Assembly: GCA_900467745.1 (NCBI GenBank)
Contig: UBQW01000011.1
Coordinates: 84,330-148,329 of the forward strand
Length of the DNA stretch: 64,000 nt
Direction of reading: 5' to 3'
Origin: Hyphomicrobiales bacterium
Lineage (GTDB): Bacteria > Pseudomonadota > Alphaproteobacteria > Rhizobiales > Rhizobiaceae
A program made the position numbers and the translations under genes. The notes under the pieces are model-generated. The model was not told where the DNA came from, did not search any database, and saw only the letters and a program-made list of their open reading frames with translations. Position 1 is the stretch's first letter. Each line of letters begins with the position of its first letter. Below, piece by piece: positions 44,430 to 52,559 of this stretch.

Positions 44430-44822
44430 ATGGATCGTGAAGTCTCTATCTTCAGTGTCATTGCCGGGTGGGGCTTGAGCGCGCTTGTTTGCGTGGCGTT
44501 GCTTGCCGATGCCGGCATCAATCTGTTTGCGCCGCAGATGCTGGCGACCGACATGGCAGCATCGGGCTTCCCGCCCGAACTCGCGACCACGCTTGGGCTT
44601 ATCATCCTCGTCTGCGTCGTGCTTTACGCCATTCCGGCAACGGCTGCGCTCGGCGCCGTCATGATAACGGTGTTTCTCGGCGGAGCGATCAGCATTCATT
44701 TCCGGCTCGGCGAGATATTCTCGCCGCCGCAGCTGATATGTCTGATGCTTGGCGTGCTGGCGTGGGGTGGTCTCTATCTGCGTGATGCGCGGATCAGGAA
44801 CATCATTCCGATCCGCCTTTGA
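44430..44822 (+). CDS. DoxX-like four-helix membrane protein
   Basis: A 130-residue inner-membrane protein with four helices. The sequence (LLADAGINLFAPQMLATDMAASGFP, then TLGLIILVCVVLYAIPATAALGAVMITVFLGGAISIHFRLGE) fits the DoxX-like family (PF13564 type), which differs from the DoxX protein at 2018-2425. The ATG at 44430 begins just before the first helix; an extension to 44292 is not hydrophobic and lacks a site. Function unknown. Confidence 0.75.
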   Translation: MDREVSIFSVIAGWGLSALVCVALLADAGINLFAPQMLATDMAASGFPPELATTLGLIILVCVVLYAIPATAALGAVMITVFLGGAISIHFRLGEIFSPPQLICLMLGVLAWGGLYLRDARIRNIIPIRL

Positions 44823-44841
44823 GGCTGTGTACGGTCGGGCT

Positions 44842-46500
44842 TCAGTCGCGCTGCAGCACGCGGCGCGGGGCCGTCAGTTCCCAGCGCAGGCCTTCCGGGC
44901 GGAAGTCGACATGGACGCTACCGCTGAAGGCGGCGGCGGCGTGGTTCTTGATGACAGTCGTGCCGAAGCCGGAGCGCTCAGGTGCGGTGACAGGCGGGCC
45001 GTTTCGCTCGTCCCAGACGACGCGCAGCATCTCTTCGGTGTGCTCGTCTTCCTGAATACTCTGCCAGTAAAGCCGAACGCGGCCCTGGGGGACGGATAGC
45101 GCGCCGTACTTGATCGAATTGGTGGCGAGCTCATGCAAGGTGAGGCCGAGGTTCTGCACGGCCTCGGGCTTCAGCATGAAATCGGTGCCGGTCACCTCGA
45201 TCTGCTGCAAAGCGTGCGGGAAGGCTTCGAGGTGAATGTCTATGACGCGGCGCAGCGACGCGCCTGCCCATTGCTCGCTGGTCAGAAGCTGGATCGAGCG
45301 CGCCAGCCCTTCGAGGCGATCGGCGACGGCTGCCTGATATTCCTCCACCGAGCTCGCCTGCCGGGCGATCTGGCGCATCATCGCCTGGGCGAGCGCTAGC
45401 AGGTTCTTGGTGCGGTGGACAAGCTCGTTCATGACGAAATGCAGCCGGTCTTCCGTCTGGCTGCGGTCGAAGGAGGCGTTGGAGAGGGCCACGGCCACAC
45501 GGTTGGCCTCGATCACGCTGGTCTCGATCGGGGCCACGATGTGGCCTTCGCCCATGCGATTGGCCATATCGGCGATGGCGCGGATGGTGGTGCGGACCTG
45601 CCGGGCAACGATATAGGCGCCGAAGATGGCGACCAGAAGCAGTGCGATACCGCCGATGATCAGGAAGCGCCAAGTCGTGAGGATGGAGGCCTGGGCGGTG
45701 GCGACCGGTCCCCAGACCACGGCCTTCCACGACCAGCCGGGGATTTGTGCATAGCCGAGCAGGGCCTTCGGCATGACGACGCTGTCTTCGTAGACGCCGC
45801 TTGAATTGATCAGCTCGGGAAGGATGCGGGGGTCGAAAGGCTTGCCGAAGGCGAGGTTGGTGGCGCCGGCGGAGGCGACGACATGGCCGCTCTGATCGAG
45901 GATCGCCGCCGACCAATCGGCCGCCAATCCTTCCGTCGAGACCATCTTGGCGAGGTCCTTTGCATTCTGCGTGATGATCAGGGCGGCGACGTCGCCGATC
46001 TTGACAGGCATGGCGACGTTATAGACCCACTCGCTGCTGGTGCGGCCCATGAAGACGTCGGATGCCTCGATGCGGCCCGAGCGTATCACCGATTCGACAG
46101 ATGGCAGGTTGCCCACCTTGCCAAGCGGCGTGCCGTAATCGACGCGGGTATTGAGCAGCAGCTGGCCCGATTTGTCCACCGCCAGCACATAGAGCGTATC
46201 GGCGCGCATCGCGGTTTCGGTGCGGTTGTGGAAGGCGGCGAAATCGTCGTGCTCGAGTTCGGGCGAGGTCGAGAGCAAGCGCAGCGTTGTCGCCATGTCC
46301 TGCAGCTGGCGGTCGACGGTGCGGGCAAGGGCGGTGGCGTCCTGTGCGGTCTCGCGCTTCAGGATCGAACGCTGGCTGTCTTCCAGCTGGCCGAGCAGCA
46401 AGGCCACCAGCGCGAAGATCGGCAGCGCCACGGCAACGGCCATCGCGATCAGGTAGGTTCCGATCGATGCCTTGGGGAAAAACCGCAGGCTACGCTTCAT
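44842..46500 (-). CDS. HWE-family sensor histidine kinase
   Basis: A 552-residue membrane kinase. Helix 1 (about residues 14-34) and helix 2 (about 275-300) bracket a large periplasmic dCACHE-like sensor region. The kinase core has the phospho-acceptor HRTKNLLALAQAMMRQIARQ, an N-box LHELATNSIKYGAL and the GFGTTVIKNH segment, typical of HWE/HisKA_2 kinases of alphaproteobacteria. No response regulator gene is next to it. ATGs at 46500 and 46512 are both possible starts; a longer frame begins at 46554. Confidence 0.9.
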   Translation of the reverse strand: MKRSLRFFPKASIGTYLIAMAVAVALPIFALVALLLGQLEDSQRSILKRETAQDATALARTVDRQLQDMATTLRLLSTSPELEHDDFAAFHNRTETAMRADTLYVLAVDKSGQLLLNTRVDYGTPLGKVGNLPSVESVIRSGRIEASDVFMGRTSSEWVYNVAMPVKIGDVAALIITQNAKDLAKMVSTEGLAADWSAAILDQSGHVVASAGATNLAFGKPFDPRILPELINSSGVYEDSVVMPKALLGYAQIPGWSWKAVVWGPVATAQASILTTWRFLIIGGIALLLVAIFGAYIVARQVRTTIRAIADMANRMGEGHIVAPIETSVIEANRVAVALSNASFDRSQTEDRLHFVMNELVHRTKNLLALAQAMMRQIARQASSVEEYQAAVADRLEGLARSIQLLTSEQWAGASLRRVIDIHLEAFPHALQQIEVTGTDFMLKPEAVQNLGLTLHELATNSIKYGALSVPQGRVRLYWQSIQEDEHTEEMLRVVWDERNGPPVTAPERSGFGTTVIKNHAAAAFSGSVHVDFRPEGLRWELTAPRRVLQRD

Positions 46501-46715
46501 CGGCACCGGCATCGCTCGCAGGGCAAGAGGATGACCGGGGACGCACGTTTCCAACCGGGAACAGCAAAGACTTCAATCACGACATCCGCCCTCAACGCGC
46601 CTTTTTACTCCCAATAGCCTGCTATCGACCCAGGGCATGTTAGGGGCAGGGGGAAATGGTTGCAACACACTAAAACATGCCAGAGGGCATTTGTCGGAAA
46701 GCGTGCTTTAGGGTG

Positions 46716-47777
46716 TCAGAGGAAGCGGGTCGGCCGGAAGGGCGTGAGCATCGGATCGCTTTCGCCCTGCAAAATCTCGCTGGAGGCGAGCAGGCCTGCG
46801 AGCGGCGCCAGCGTCACGCCGGAGTGCATGACGGCGATATAGAGGCCGTCGCAGACATCGCCGATAACAGGAAAACCGTCCTTCGGTGTCGGGCGGTAGC
46901 CGACGGTGAAGAAGTCCATGGCGAGCGACTGGCTGTCGGCCAACGCTGCCTTCACCTTGGCGAACAGGGCTTGCGCCGTCGCATGCTGGTCCTCGCCCGG
47001 CTGCGCGCCGCCGAAATCGCTGCCGGCGATGATGCGGCCCTCCGATGTCTGGCGCATGTGCAGCTCCGGCGCCATGACGAGGCCGTTCAGCCGTCTGCCA
47101 TGCGGGCGGGAATGGACGATGAGGCCGGCGGGTGTTTCGATCGGCAGCGTGATGCCGATGCTTGCGGTCAAGGGTGCGGTACCGGCGCCGGATGCGAGCA
47201 CGACGTGATCGGCCTCCATCACGCCCGCCGACGTCACCACGCCGGAGATACGCTCGCCGGTGCGCAGCAGCCCGCGCACGGCGGCGTCGATCACGGTCGC
47301 GCCGCGCGTCTTGGCATCGGCGAGCATCATGCGGGCGGCGGCGACCGGCTCGACGGCGCCTTCCTCGGCAACGACCACGGCGTGGTCGGGATGATCGGCG
47401 AGATAAGGTTCGCGCTTGCGGATCGCATCGCCATCGACGCGTTCGATGCCGTAGCCCCAGGCGCCGTGCTCGGCGATGAAGGCGTCCAGCCGCTCCGGCG
47501 GCAGGTCCCATGAGAGGCTGCCGCACCATTCGAGCGGCAGGCCGGGCAGTTCGCCGGCCAATCTCTTCCACTCGGCCATCGAGCGGCGGCGGAAGCGATA
47601 GTAGAATTCGGGATTGCCCCAGCTGGCGTTGATCCAGGAGAAGGAGCAGGGGGTGGCGACGCCGCCATTATCCTCGGCGACGACGGTGACCTTGGCGCCA
47701 TCGCGGGCCAGATGCCAGGCGATGGAGGCGCCGATGATGCCGGCGCCGACGACGATCACATGCGGTTTGGCAGCCAT
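46716..47777 (-). CDS. FAD-dependent amino-acid/sarcosine-type oxidoreductase (DAO family)
   Basis: A 353-residue flavoprotein. The FAD loop is VIVVGAGIIGASIAWHLARDG (residues 7-27) with an acidic residue at the end of the second strand. The DAO fold continues with VVLASGAGTAPL and a C-terminal GYRPTPKDGFPVIGDVCDGLYIAVMHSG that contacts the flavin. It probably oxidises a D-amino acid or N-methyl amine in the cytoplasm. No partner gene is adjacent. The 216 bases between it and the kinase gene hold only short hairpin-like sequence. Confidence 0.85.
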   Translation of the reverse strand: MAAKPHVIVVGAGIIGASIAWHLARDGAKVTVVAEDNGGVATPCSFSWINASWGNPEFYYRFRRRSMAEWKRLAGELPGLPLEWCGSLSWDLPPERLDAFIAEHGAWGYGIERVDGDAIRKREPYLADHPDHAVVVAEEGAVEPVAAARMMLADAKTRGATVIDAAVRGLLRTGERISGVVTSAGVMEADHVVLASGAGTAPLTASIGITLPIETPAGLIVHSRPHGRRLNGLVMAPELHMRQTSEGRIIAGSDFGGAQPGEDQHATAQALFAKVKAALADSQSLAMDFFTVGYRPTPKDGFPVIGDVCDGLYIAVMHSGVTLAPLAGLLASSEILQGESDPMLTPFRPTRFL

Positions 47778-47802
47778 CGTCGTCCTCCGAAGTTAGGTTT
47801 GA

Positions 47803-48666
47803 TCAGCCGGCGGCGCTGACGCGGGCGAGGCCGTCCTTGGCGGGCTGGTACTTCGGGCTGAGGCCGATGGCGTGACGATAGGAACGGGCGGCCTTCTGCT
47901 TGTCGCCGCGGCGCTCGTAGACCAGCGCCTGGTTCGCCCAACTCTCGGCGATGTTGCCGTTCAGCTCGATCGCGTGGTTGAAGTCGGCGAAGGCGTTGTC
48001 ATCGTCGTTGAGCGCGATGTAGGAAATGCCGCGGCCGTTATAGGGTTCCGGCGAGTTCGGCGAAAGCGAGATCGCCTTGGAGAAATCGTCGATCGCCTTG
48101 TCCTGCTGGTTGCGCTTCTGGAAGATCAGGCCGCGATTGTGGTAGGCGCGGCCGTCGGTGGTGCCGTTCTGGATCGCCTTGTTGAAATCGTTGAAGGCGG
48201 CGTCGTCCTGGCCGGCGGTGCGGTAGACGTTGCCGCGGCCGATCAGAGCCACGTCGTAGTTCGGGTTGATCTGCAGCGCCGAATTGTAATCCTGGATCGC
48301 CTGCTGCTGCTGGCCCATGTTGCGGTAGACGAGCGCGCGGTTGGCGTAAGCCTGGTAGAACTTCGGATTGATCTGCAGGGCGGTGTTGAAATCGTTCAGC
48401 GCCGCGCGGAAATCGCCGCCGCGGCCATAGGCGGAGCCGCGAACGTTGTAGCCTTCGGGATCGCGCGGGTTGGCGTTGATGACCGAGGTCAGCGATGCGA
48501 TGTTTTCCTGCGAGCCCTGTGCCTTGTCGATGCGGATGACGGCATCGGAGGTGCTGTTCGTGGTGCAGCCGGCGAGGCCGAGAGCGGCGACCAGCGCCAG
48601 CACGGGCAGGGCGGTCATTTTCGTCGACGAACGCAAGGATCGGGCATTCAACATCGTATCAGCCAT
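47803..48666 (-). CDS. TPR-repeat lipoprotein (NlpI-like)
   Basis: A 287-residue lipoprotein. The signal sequence ends with the lipobox LAGC (Cys about 34). Six TPR units follow, each with the NRGLIFQKRNQQDKAIDDFSKAISLSPNSPEPYNGRG pattern. It is expected to be anchored in the inner or outer membrane and to act as an interaction scaffold in envelope biogenesis; the partner is unknown. The first ATG is used; ATGs five and seventeen codons later are alternatives. Confidence 0.88.
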   Translation of the reverse strand: MADTMLNARSLRSSTKMTALPVLALVAALGLAGCTTNSTSDAVIRIDKAQGSQENIASLTSVINANPRDPEGYNVRGSAYGRGGDFRAALNDFNTALQINPKFYQAYANRALVYRNMGQQQQAIQDYNSALQINPNYDVALIGRGNVYRTAGQDDAAFNDFNKAIQNGTTDGRAYHNRGLIFQKRNQQDKAIDDFSKAISLSPNSPEPYNGRGISYIALNDDDNAFADFNHAIELNGNIAESWANQALVYERRGDKQKAARSYRHAIGLSPKYQPAKDGLARVSAAG

Positions 48667-48725
48667 GCGGGCTCGTTTTCCCCATTACGGCCGGCCGGTC
48701 TTGAGACGGGCAGGCTAAGCAGCAA

Positions 48726-48760
48726 ACAAAAAAGGCGGTGGCGACCAGATCGCCCCCGCC
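48726..48760 (-). terminator. Terminator of the first S21 gene
   Basis: On the minus strand, GGCGGGGGCGA / TCGCCACCGCC with a five-base loop and a TTTTTT tail, 40 bases after the S21 stop codon. Confidence 0.9.
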
Positions 48761-48800
48761 AACATGCATCTGAAAACGTCGAAATAACGACGGGAACGCC

Positions 48801-49037
48801 TTAGCGCGAGGAAGAAGCTCCACGCGACGGAGCAACTCCGCTTTCGCGCTGAAGGCGCTTGCGGGCCAGCTTGCGAACGCGACGAACAGCTTCGGCCTTT
48901 TCGCGAGCGCGCTTTTCCGAAGGCTTTTCGTAGTAGTCGCGCATCTTCATTTCGCGGAAAATGCCTTCGCGCTGCATTTTCTTCTTGAGAGCGCGGAGAG
49001 CCTGGTCAACATTGTTGTCGCGGACGAGTACCTGCAC
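48801..49037 (-). CDS. rpsU: 30S ribosomal protein S21 (first copy)
   Basis: A 78-residue bS21: [54 protein letters not shown]. The start is GTG at 49037 after an AAAGGAA site with about ten bases between. It assists translation initiation at the 30S platform. It is divergent from a second S21 gene 706 bases away. Its tail ([13 protein letters not shown]) differs from copy two. Confidence 0.95.
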   Translation of the reverse strand: MQVLVRDNNVDQALRALKKKMQREGIFREMKMRDYYEKPSEKRAREKAEAVRRVRKLARKRLQRESGVAPSRGASSSR

Positions 49038-49743
49038 GAGAATCACGTTCCTTTGGTTCGGTTGATGCCTGGGTCATCCCAATGACAGAGGCAAAAAATG
49101 TTCATTCCGCGCGGCAGCGCCTCGCGATTGGTGTGCGGGATAGCAGATCACTTGGCTGAAGTCCATATGGATCAGCGGGTTTCAGCCGAAAAAACCCTGC
49201 AATCCAGGCTCGCATTGGCGCAAAAGGTATTTTCCCCCTCGCATCGCGCCACAAGTGCCCCATGCGACGCCCGAAAGCCCCGTGGCGGCAGGGCTTGGCG
49301 GCTAATTCCGGTTCGTTCCTTGCATCGGCTGTCGTTTGCACTATAATTGCGCCATCGACTATTGCTTGTGACCTTTGTCAAAGAGCCCAATCGCTCCGTC
49401 AGATCTCCTCTCAAAATCGATCATGCCCGGCACGCAATTGTCGGGAAATGCCTCGCATTGGAAGTGATCATTGGTATCGCTGCGAGGATCGGCTTTTTGC
49501 CGGTCGCCTCAGGATTTCGATCCTTCGGCGCAGCAGTTCAGACCGTTTCGGGGCCCTGGGTCTCGATTGTTGAAATTGCCGGCGGCGATTTCGGCACCAC
49601 TTAGCCGGCATCCTCGATGCCAGACACGAAACCGCGACGATTGCCGTCAAGACATCCCGGCCTCGCTTATGGCGCCAAGGGCGGGAAACAGTTTTCGGCT
49701 CGTCACAAACCGGCAATTCGTTGCCGCAAGAAAGGAATACAAT
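49038..49743. other. Gap between two divergent S21 genes
   Basis: 706 bases without a supported gene. A plus-strand promoter candidate is at 49320-49347. No cold-shock protein gene was found, although these often lie next to rpsU in rhizobia. Confidence 0.6.
49320..49347 (+). promoter_or_regulatory. Sigma70-type promoter of the second S21 gene
   Basis: TTGCAT (49320-49325), 16-base spacer, then a perfect TATAAT (49342-49347). If used, the S21 transcript would carry a leader of nearly 400 bases. Confidence 0.6.
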
Positions 49744-49983
49744 TTGCAGGTTCTCGTCAGGGATAACAATGTCGACCAGGCGCTCCGCGTCCTGAAGAAG
49801 AAGATGCAGCGCGAAGGTCTCTTCCGCGAATTCAAGGCGCGCAGCGCCTATGAAAAGCCGTCGGAAAAGCGCGTGCGCGAAAAGGCAGAAGCCGTTCGCC
49901 GCCAGCGCAAGCTGACCCGCAAGAAGCTGCAGCGCGAAGGCCTGCTTCCTGCACCGAAGAAGGCCATGCGTCCGGCCCGCTAA
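49744..49983 (+). CDS. rpsU: 30S ribosomal protein S21 (second copy)
   Basis: A 79-residue bS21 paralogue sharing [22 protein letters not shown] with copy one, but with [17 protein letters not shown] and a Lys/Arg-rich tail. The start is TTG at 49744 after AAGGAA. Rare starts on both S21 genes suggest tuned translation. Rhizobial genomes commonly hold two S21 genes with different conditions of use. A small gene follows 34 bases later. Confidence 0.93.
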   Translation: MQVLVRDNNVDQALRVLKKKMQREGLFREFKARSAYEKPSEKRVREKAEAVRRQRKLTRKKLQREGLLPAPKKAMRPAR

Positions 49984-50017
49984 AGGCTGGCCCAACGCTT
50001 AGATGTAGAGAGCGCAG

Positions 50018-50242
50018 ATGACTTCAGACAATGAATTCTTCAATCAGGCCAAGCTCTCGTCTCGCGATAAGGCTGTCGTGACCGACACGACGGCCCGTGC
50101 GATCATTTCAGCCGAGGCCGCGGCTCGCGAATTGAAGACGGAGAAGCTCAAGGCTCTCCGCCTGCAACGCGCTGCCGAGGCCCCGCCTGAGGCCGAACCC
50201 GTCAAGAAAAAGCGGGCAACGTCCAAGACCGTGTCCTCCTGA
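50018..50242 (+). CDS. Small charged cytoplasmic protein downstream of rpsU
   Basis: A 74-residue protein (MTSDNEFFNQAKLSSRDKAVVTDTTARAI ... KKKRATSKTVSS) with helical, Ala/Glu/Lys-rich sequence and a basic tail. It has no signal peptide or helix of membrane length. It follows the second S21 gene by 34 bases, so it is probably co-transcribed. I do not recognise a named family; short conserved genes of this kind often follow rpsU in Rhizobiaceae. Confidence 0.65.
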   Translation: MTSDNEFFNQAKLSSRDKAVVTDTTARAIISAEAAARELKTEKLKALRLQRAAEAPPEAEPVKKKRATSKTVSS

Positions 50243-50449
50243 CCTCGGAGCGCCCGATCGGGCACGCGTCATTCCTCCCGATAATCGGTTGATTGTGCAC
50301 ATCGGCATCGGGCCTCTTTGGGTCTGTGTCGCCGATCTGCGGTTTATTCCTCTGTTCTAAAATGACCCGGACTTCTCGGTAGGCTTACCTCCGGTTAAGT
50401 GCGATTCAACGTGCGATGGCACTTTTGCGCCGCGTGCTCGTTTTTGAGC

Positions 50450-51631
50450 ATGCTGTACGTTCAAGAGATAAAGCGTCTCCTGAGGCGCCGGGATGGAAAC
50501 TTCGGCATCACCACCGCGCTCGTGCTGCCTATTCTCGTCGGTGTGGCGGGGCTGGCGGTCGATACCGCAAACCTTTCGCTGTCGCAGCGCCAGCTGCAGG
50601 AGGCGACGGATGCGTCGGCGTTGGCCGTCTCGACCGCGCTTGCAAAGGGAACTGCCGACGAGACCTCGGGCAAGACGCTGGGGCTCGATTTTCTCTCCGG
50701 TCAGGTGGCTAGTGTCGCCGGCAGTACGGCTGCGGCCGCCGCCAAGCAAGCGGCCACGGTGGCGATCACGACGACGACCACCGCAGCCGGCAAGAATTTC
50801 GTGGTTGCTGTCAATGCGTCGATGCCGGTGACCCTGTCGCCGCTGAGCGCGCTTATGGCCGGCAATACGAAAACCGTGTCTGCCGGCAGCAAGACCACCA
50901 GCGGCTCAGGCACAACGAAGAACGGTATCTCGATCGAGCTTCTAATCGACGCATCGACATCGATGGCCGACGATGTGAACGGTTTGAAGTGCACGCTCGG
51001 CCTGCTTGGCATCTGCCTCATCACCCCGCCTGGCTATTACGCCAAGATCGACGCGTTGAAGAGTGCCGCGGGCAAGCTGTTCGACTCGCTCGACAAGTAC
51101 GATCCGACCCCTCGCTATGTGCGAAGCGGCGCGATTTCCTACACCAGCAGCATCAAGGGGCAATCGGCGATGGCCTGGGGCACGGCCGGCGCGCGGGACC
51201 ACGTCAAGAACATCACAATCGTAGGAAATAGCGGCACGGACGCGACGGCGGCTGTGAAAACGGCGAATGCAAATATCGCCCAGAACTCATATGGCACGGA
51301 CAAGGAAAGCGTCGAGCAGGCGAAGAAGCTCAATACGAGTTCAGACCGCATCATCGTGTTGATGACCGATGGCGACATGACCGGCGACAGCAGCACATGG
51401 AACAGCAATCTCGATCAATCCGTGCGCAATGAATGCACCAACGCCAAGGCGGCCGGCATCAAGATCTACACGGTGGCGTTCATGGCGCCGGACAAGGGCA
51501 AGGCGCTGCTGAAGTTCTGCGCCTCCACCGAAGCAAACTATTACGAGCCGAACACGATGGACGCGCTGACGGCAGCGTTCAGCTCGATCGGCGAGGCGGC
51601 GACCAAGACGATGAGCCGGCTGACGAATTGA
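50450..51631 (+). CDS. TadG-like pilus assembly / von Willebrand A domain protein
   Basis: A 393-residue protein. An N-terminal TadE/G-type segment (RRRDGNFGITTALVLPILVGVAGLAVDTANLSLSQRQLQ) has one helix. A Thr/Ala-rich stretch follows, then a VWA domain from about residue 160 with the MIDAS pattern DASTSM, RIIVLMTDGD and a final KTMSRLTN. TadG proteins take part in Flp pilus assembly. No other tad genes are in the window. The start at 50450 is chosen over 50399 because the helix begins soon after. Confidence 0.85.
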   Translation: MLYVQEIKRLLRRRDGNFGITTALVLPILVGVAGLAVDTANLSLSQRQLQEATDASALAVSTALAKGTADETSGKTLGLDFLSGQVASVAGSTAAAAAKQAATVAITTTTTAAGKNFVVAVNASMPVTLSPLSALMAGNTKTVSAGSKTTSGSGTTKNGISIELLIDASTSMADDVNGLKCTLGLLGICLITPPGYYAKIDALKSAAGKLFDSLDKYDPTPRYVRSGAISYTSSIKGQSAMAWGTAGARDHVKNITIVGNSGTDATAAVKTANANIAQNSYGTDKESVEQAKKLNTSSDRIIVLMTDGDMTGDSSTWNSNLDQSVRNECTNAKAAGIKIYTVAFMAPDKGKALLKFCASTEANYYEPNTMDALTAAFSSIGEAATKTMSRLTN

Positions 51632-51641
51632 GAAACGGAAA

Positions 51642-51674
51642 CGGCTCGCCTTTCCTTTTCGGAGAGGCGAGCCG
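51642..51674. terminator. Bidirectional hairpin between TadG-like and SDR genes
   Basis: CGGCTCGCC / GGCGAGCCG arms around a T-rich core, between the convergent genes. A TTTCCGTTTC run follows on the minus strand, so it may serve the SDR gene best. Confidence 0.75.
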
Positions 51675-51697
51675 CGGCGTCATAACATGGATATCGA

Positions 51698-52438
51698 TCA
51701 GAATTCCTGGGCCGTCGGGCGCAGGACGATCTCGTTGATATCGACATCGTCAGGCTGGGCGATGGCATAGGCGATGGCGCGGGCGACGGCGCTTGCCGGA
51801 ATGGCGATCTTGTAGAAGTCGAGCACGGTCGATTGCGCGGTACCCGTGGTGTTGTGCTTGAGCTCGCTGTCGACGGCACCGGGCTCGATCGAGGTGACGC
51901 GAACCTTGGAGCCGACTTCCTGGCGCAGACCGTCGGAGATGGCGCGGACGGCGAACTTGGTGCCGGAATAGACGGTTCCACCAGGCGCGAAGACCTTGAT
52001 GCCGGCAACCGAGCTCAGGTTGATAATGTGGCCTCGGCTCTTTTCCAGGAAGAAGGGCAGGGCGGCGGCGATGCCATAGAGCGTGCCCTTGATGTTGACA
52101 TCGATCATGGCGTCCCATTCCTCGGTGTTGACCTCGGCCATCGGACGGATCGGCATGATGCCGGCATTGTTGATCAGCACATCCAGCGTGCCGAAATCGG
52201 CGATCACGGCGTCGGTGACCTGCTTGACCTGTTTCTTGTCGACGACGTCGAGCTGGTAGGCGCGGGCTTCGCCGCCGGCCTTGGTGATTTCGGCCACGAC
52301 TTCGTCCAGCTTGTCCTTGCGGCGGGCGGCGATCGCGACGCGGGCGCCGTTGGCTGCAAGATGGCGCGCGGTTTCAGCGCCGAGGCCGGTGCTGCCACCG
52401 GTGATGAGTACGACTTTACCCTTGATGTTCTCACTCAT
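51698..52438 (-). CDS. Short-chain dehydrogenase/reductase
   Basis: A 246-residue classical SDR. The cofactor loop is TGGSTGLG (residues 13-20), the NNAG motif is in LINNAGIM, and the catalytic YSGTK gives Y-x-x-x-K, with a Ser in NLSSVAG. The basic residues after strand two (AARRKDK) suggest NADPH. AAGGAG precedes its start. It is divergent from a LysR gene, which is the usual layout for a regulated oxidoreductase. Substrate unknown. Confidence 0.92.
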   Translation of the reverse strand: MSENIKGKVVLITGGSTGLGAETARHLAANGARVAIAARRKDKLDEVVAEITKAGGEARAYQLDVVDKKQVKQVTDAVIADFGTLDVLINNAGIMPIRPMAEVNTEEWDAMIDVNIKGTLYGIAAALPFFLEKSRGHIINLSSVAGIKVFAPGGTVYSGTKFAVRAISDGLRQEVGSKVRVTSIEPGAVDSELKHNTTGTAQSTVLDFYKIAIPASAVARAIAYAIAQPDDVDINEIVLRPTAQEF

Positions 52439-52500
52439 GATCGTTCTCCTTGTTTGGCCTGAACTCTGCTGGCCTTTGATGATTGGATCATGCGCCTCGG

Positions 52501-52540
52501 ATATCTATTTCAGAAATTTATTTGTTTGATCCTAGATATT
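52501..52540. promoter_or_regulatory. Candidate LysR operator in the divergent SDR/LysR gap
   Basis: ATATCTA at 52501-52507 and its complement TAGATAT at 52534-52540 are inverted arms in an AT-rich stretch of the 121-base gap. The spacing is larger than the normal T-N11-A box, so this is tentative. Confidence 0.35.
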
Positions 52541-52559
52541 CACCGTGCATTATAACTGC

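Noticed and set aside
46620..46715. Third copy of the stop-codon palindrome before the DAO gene end
   Set aside because: Shares only short runs (CATGCC, GCTTTAG) and lacks the GCAAAAC/GTTTTGC stem.
49347..49604. 85-codon frame between the S21 genes, possibly a degraded cold-shock protein
   Set aside because: No KGFGFI-type cold-shock motif and no conserved pattern; treated as leader.
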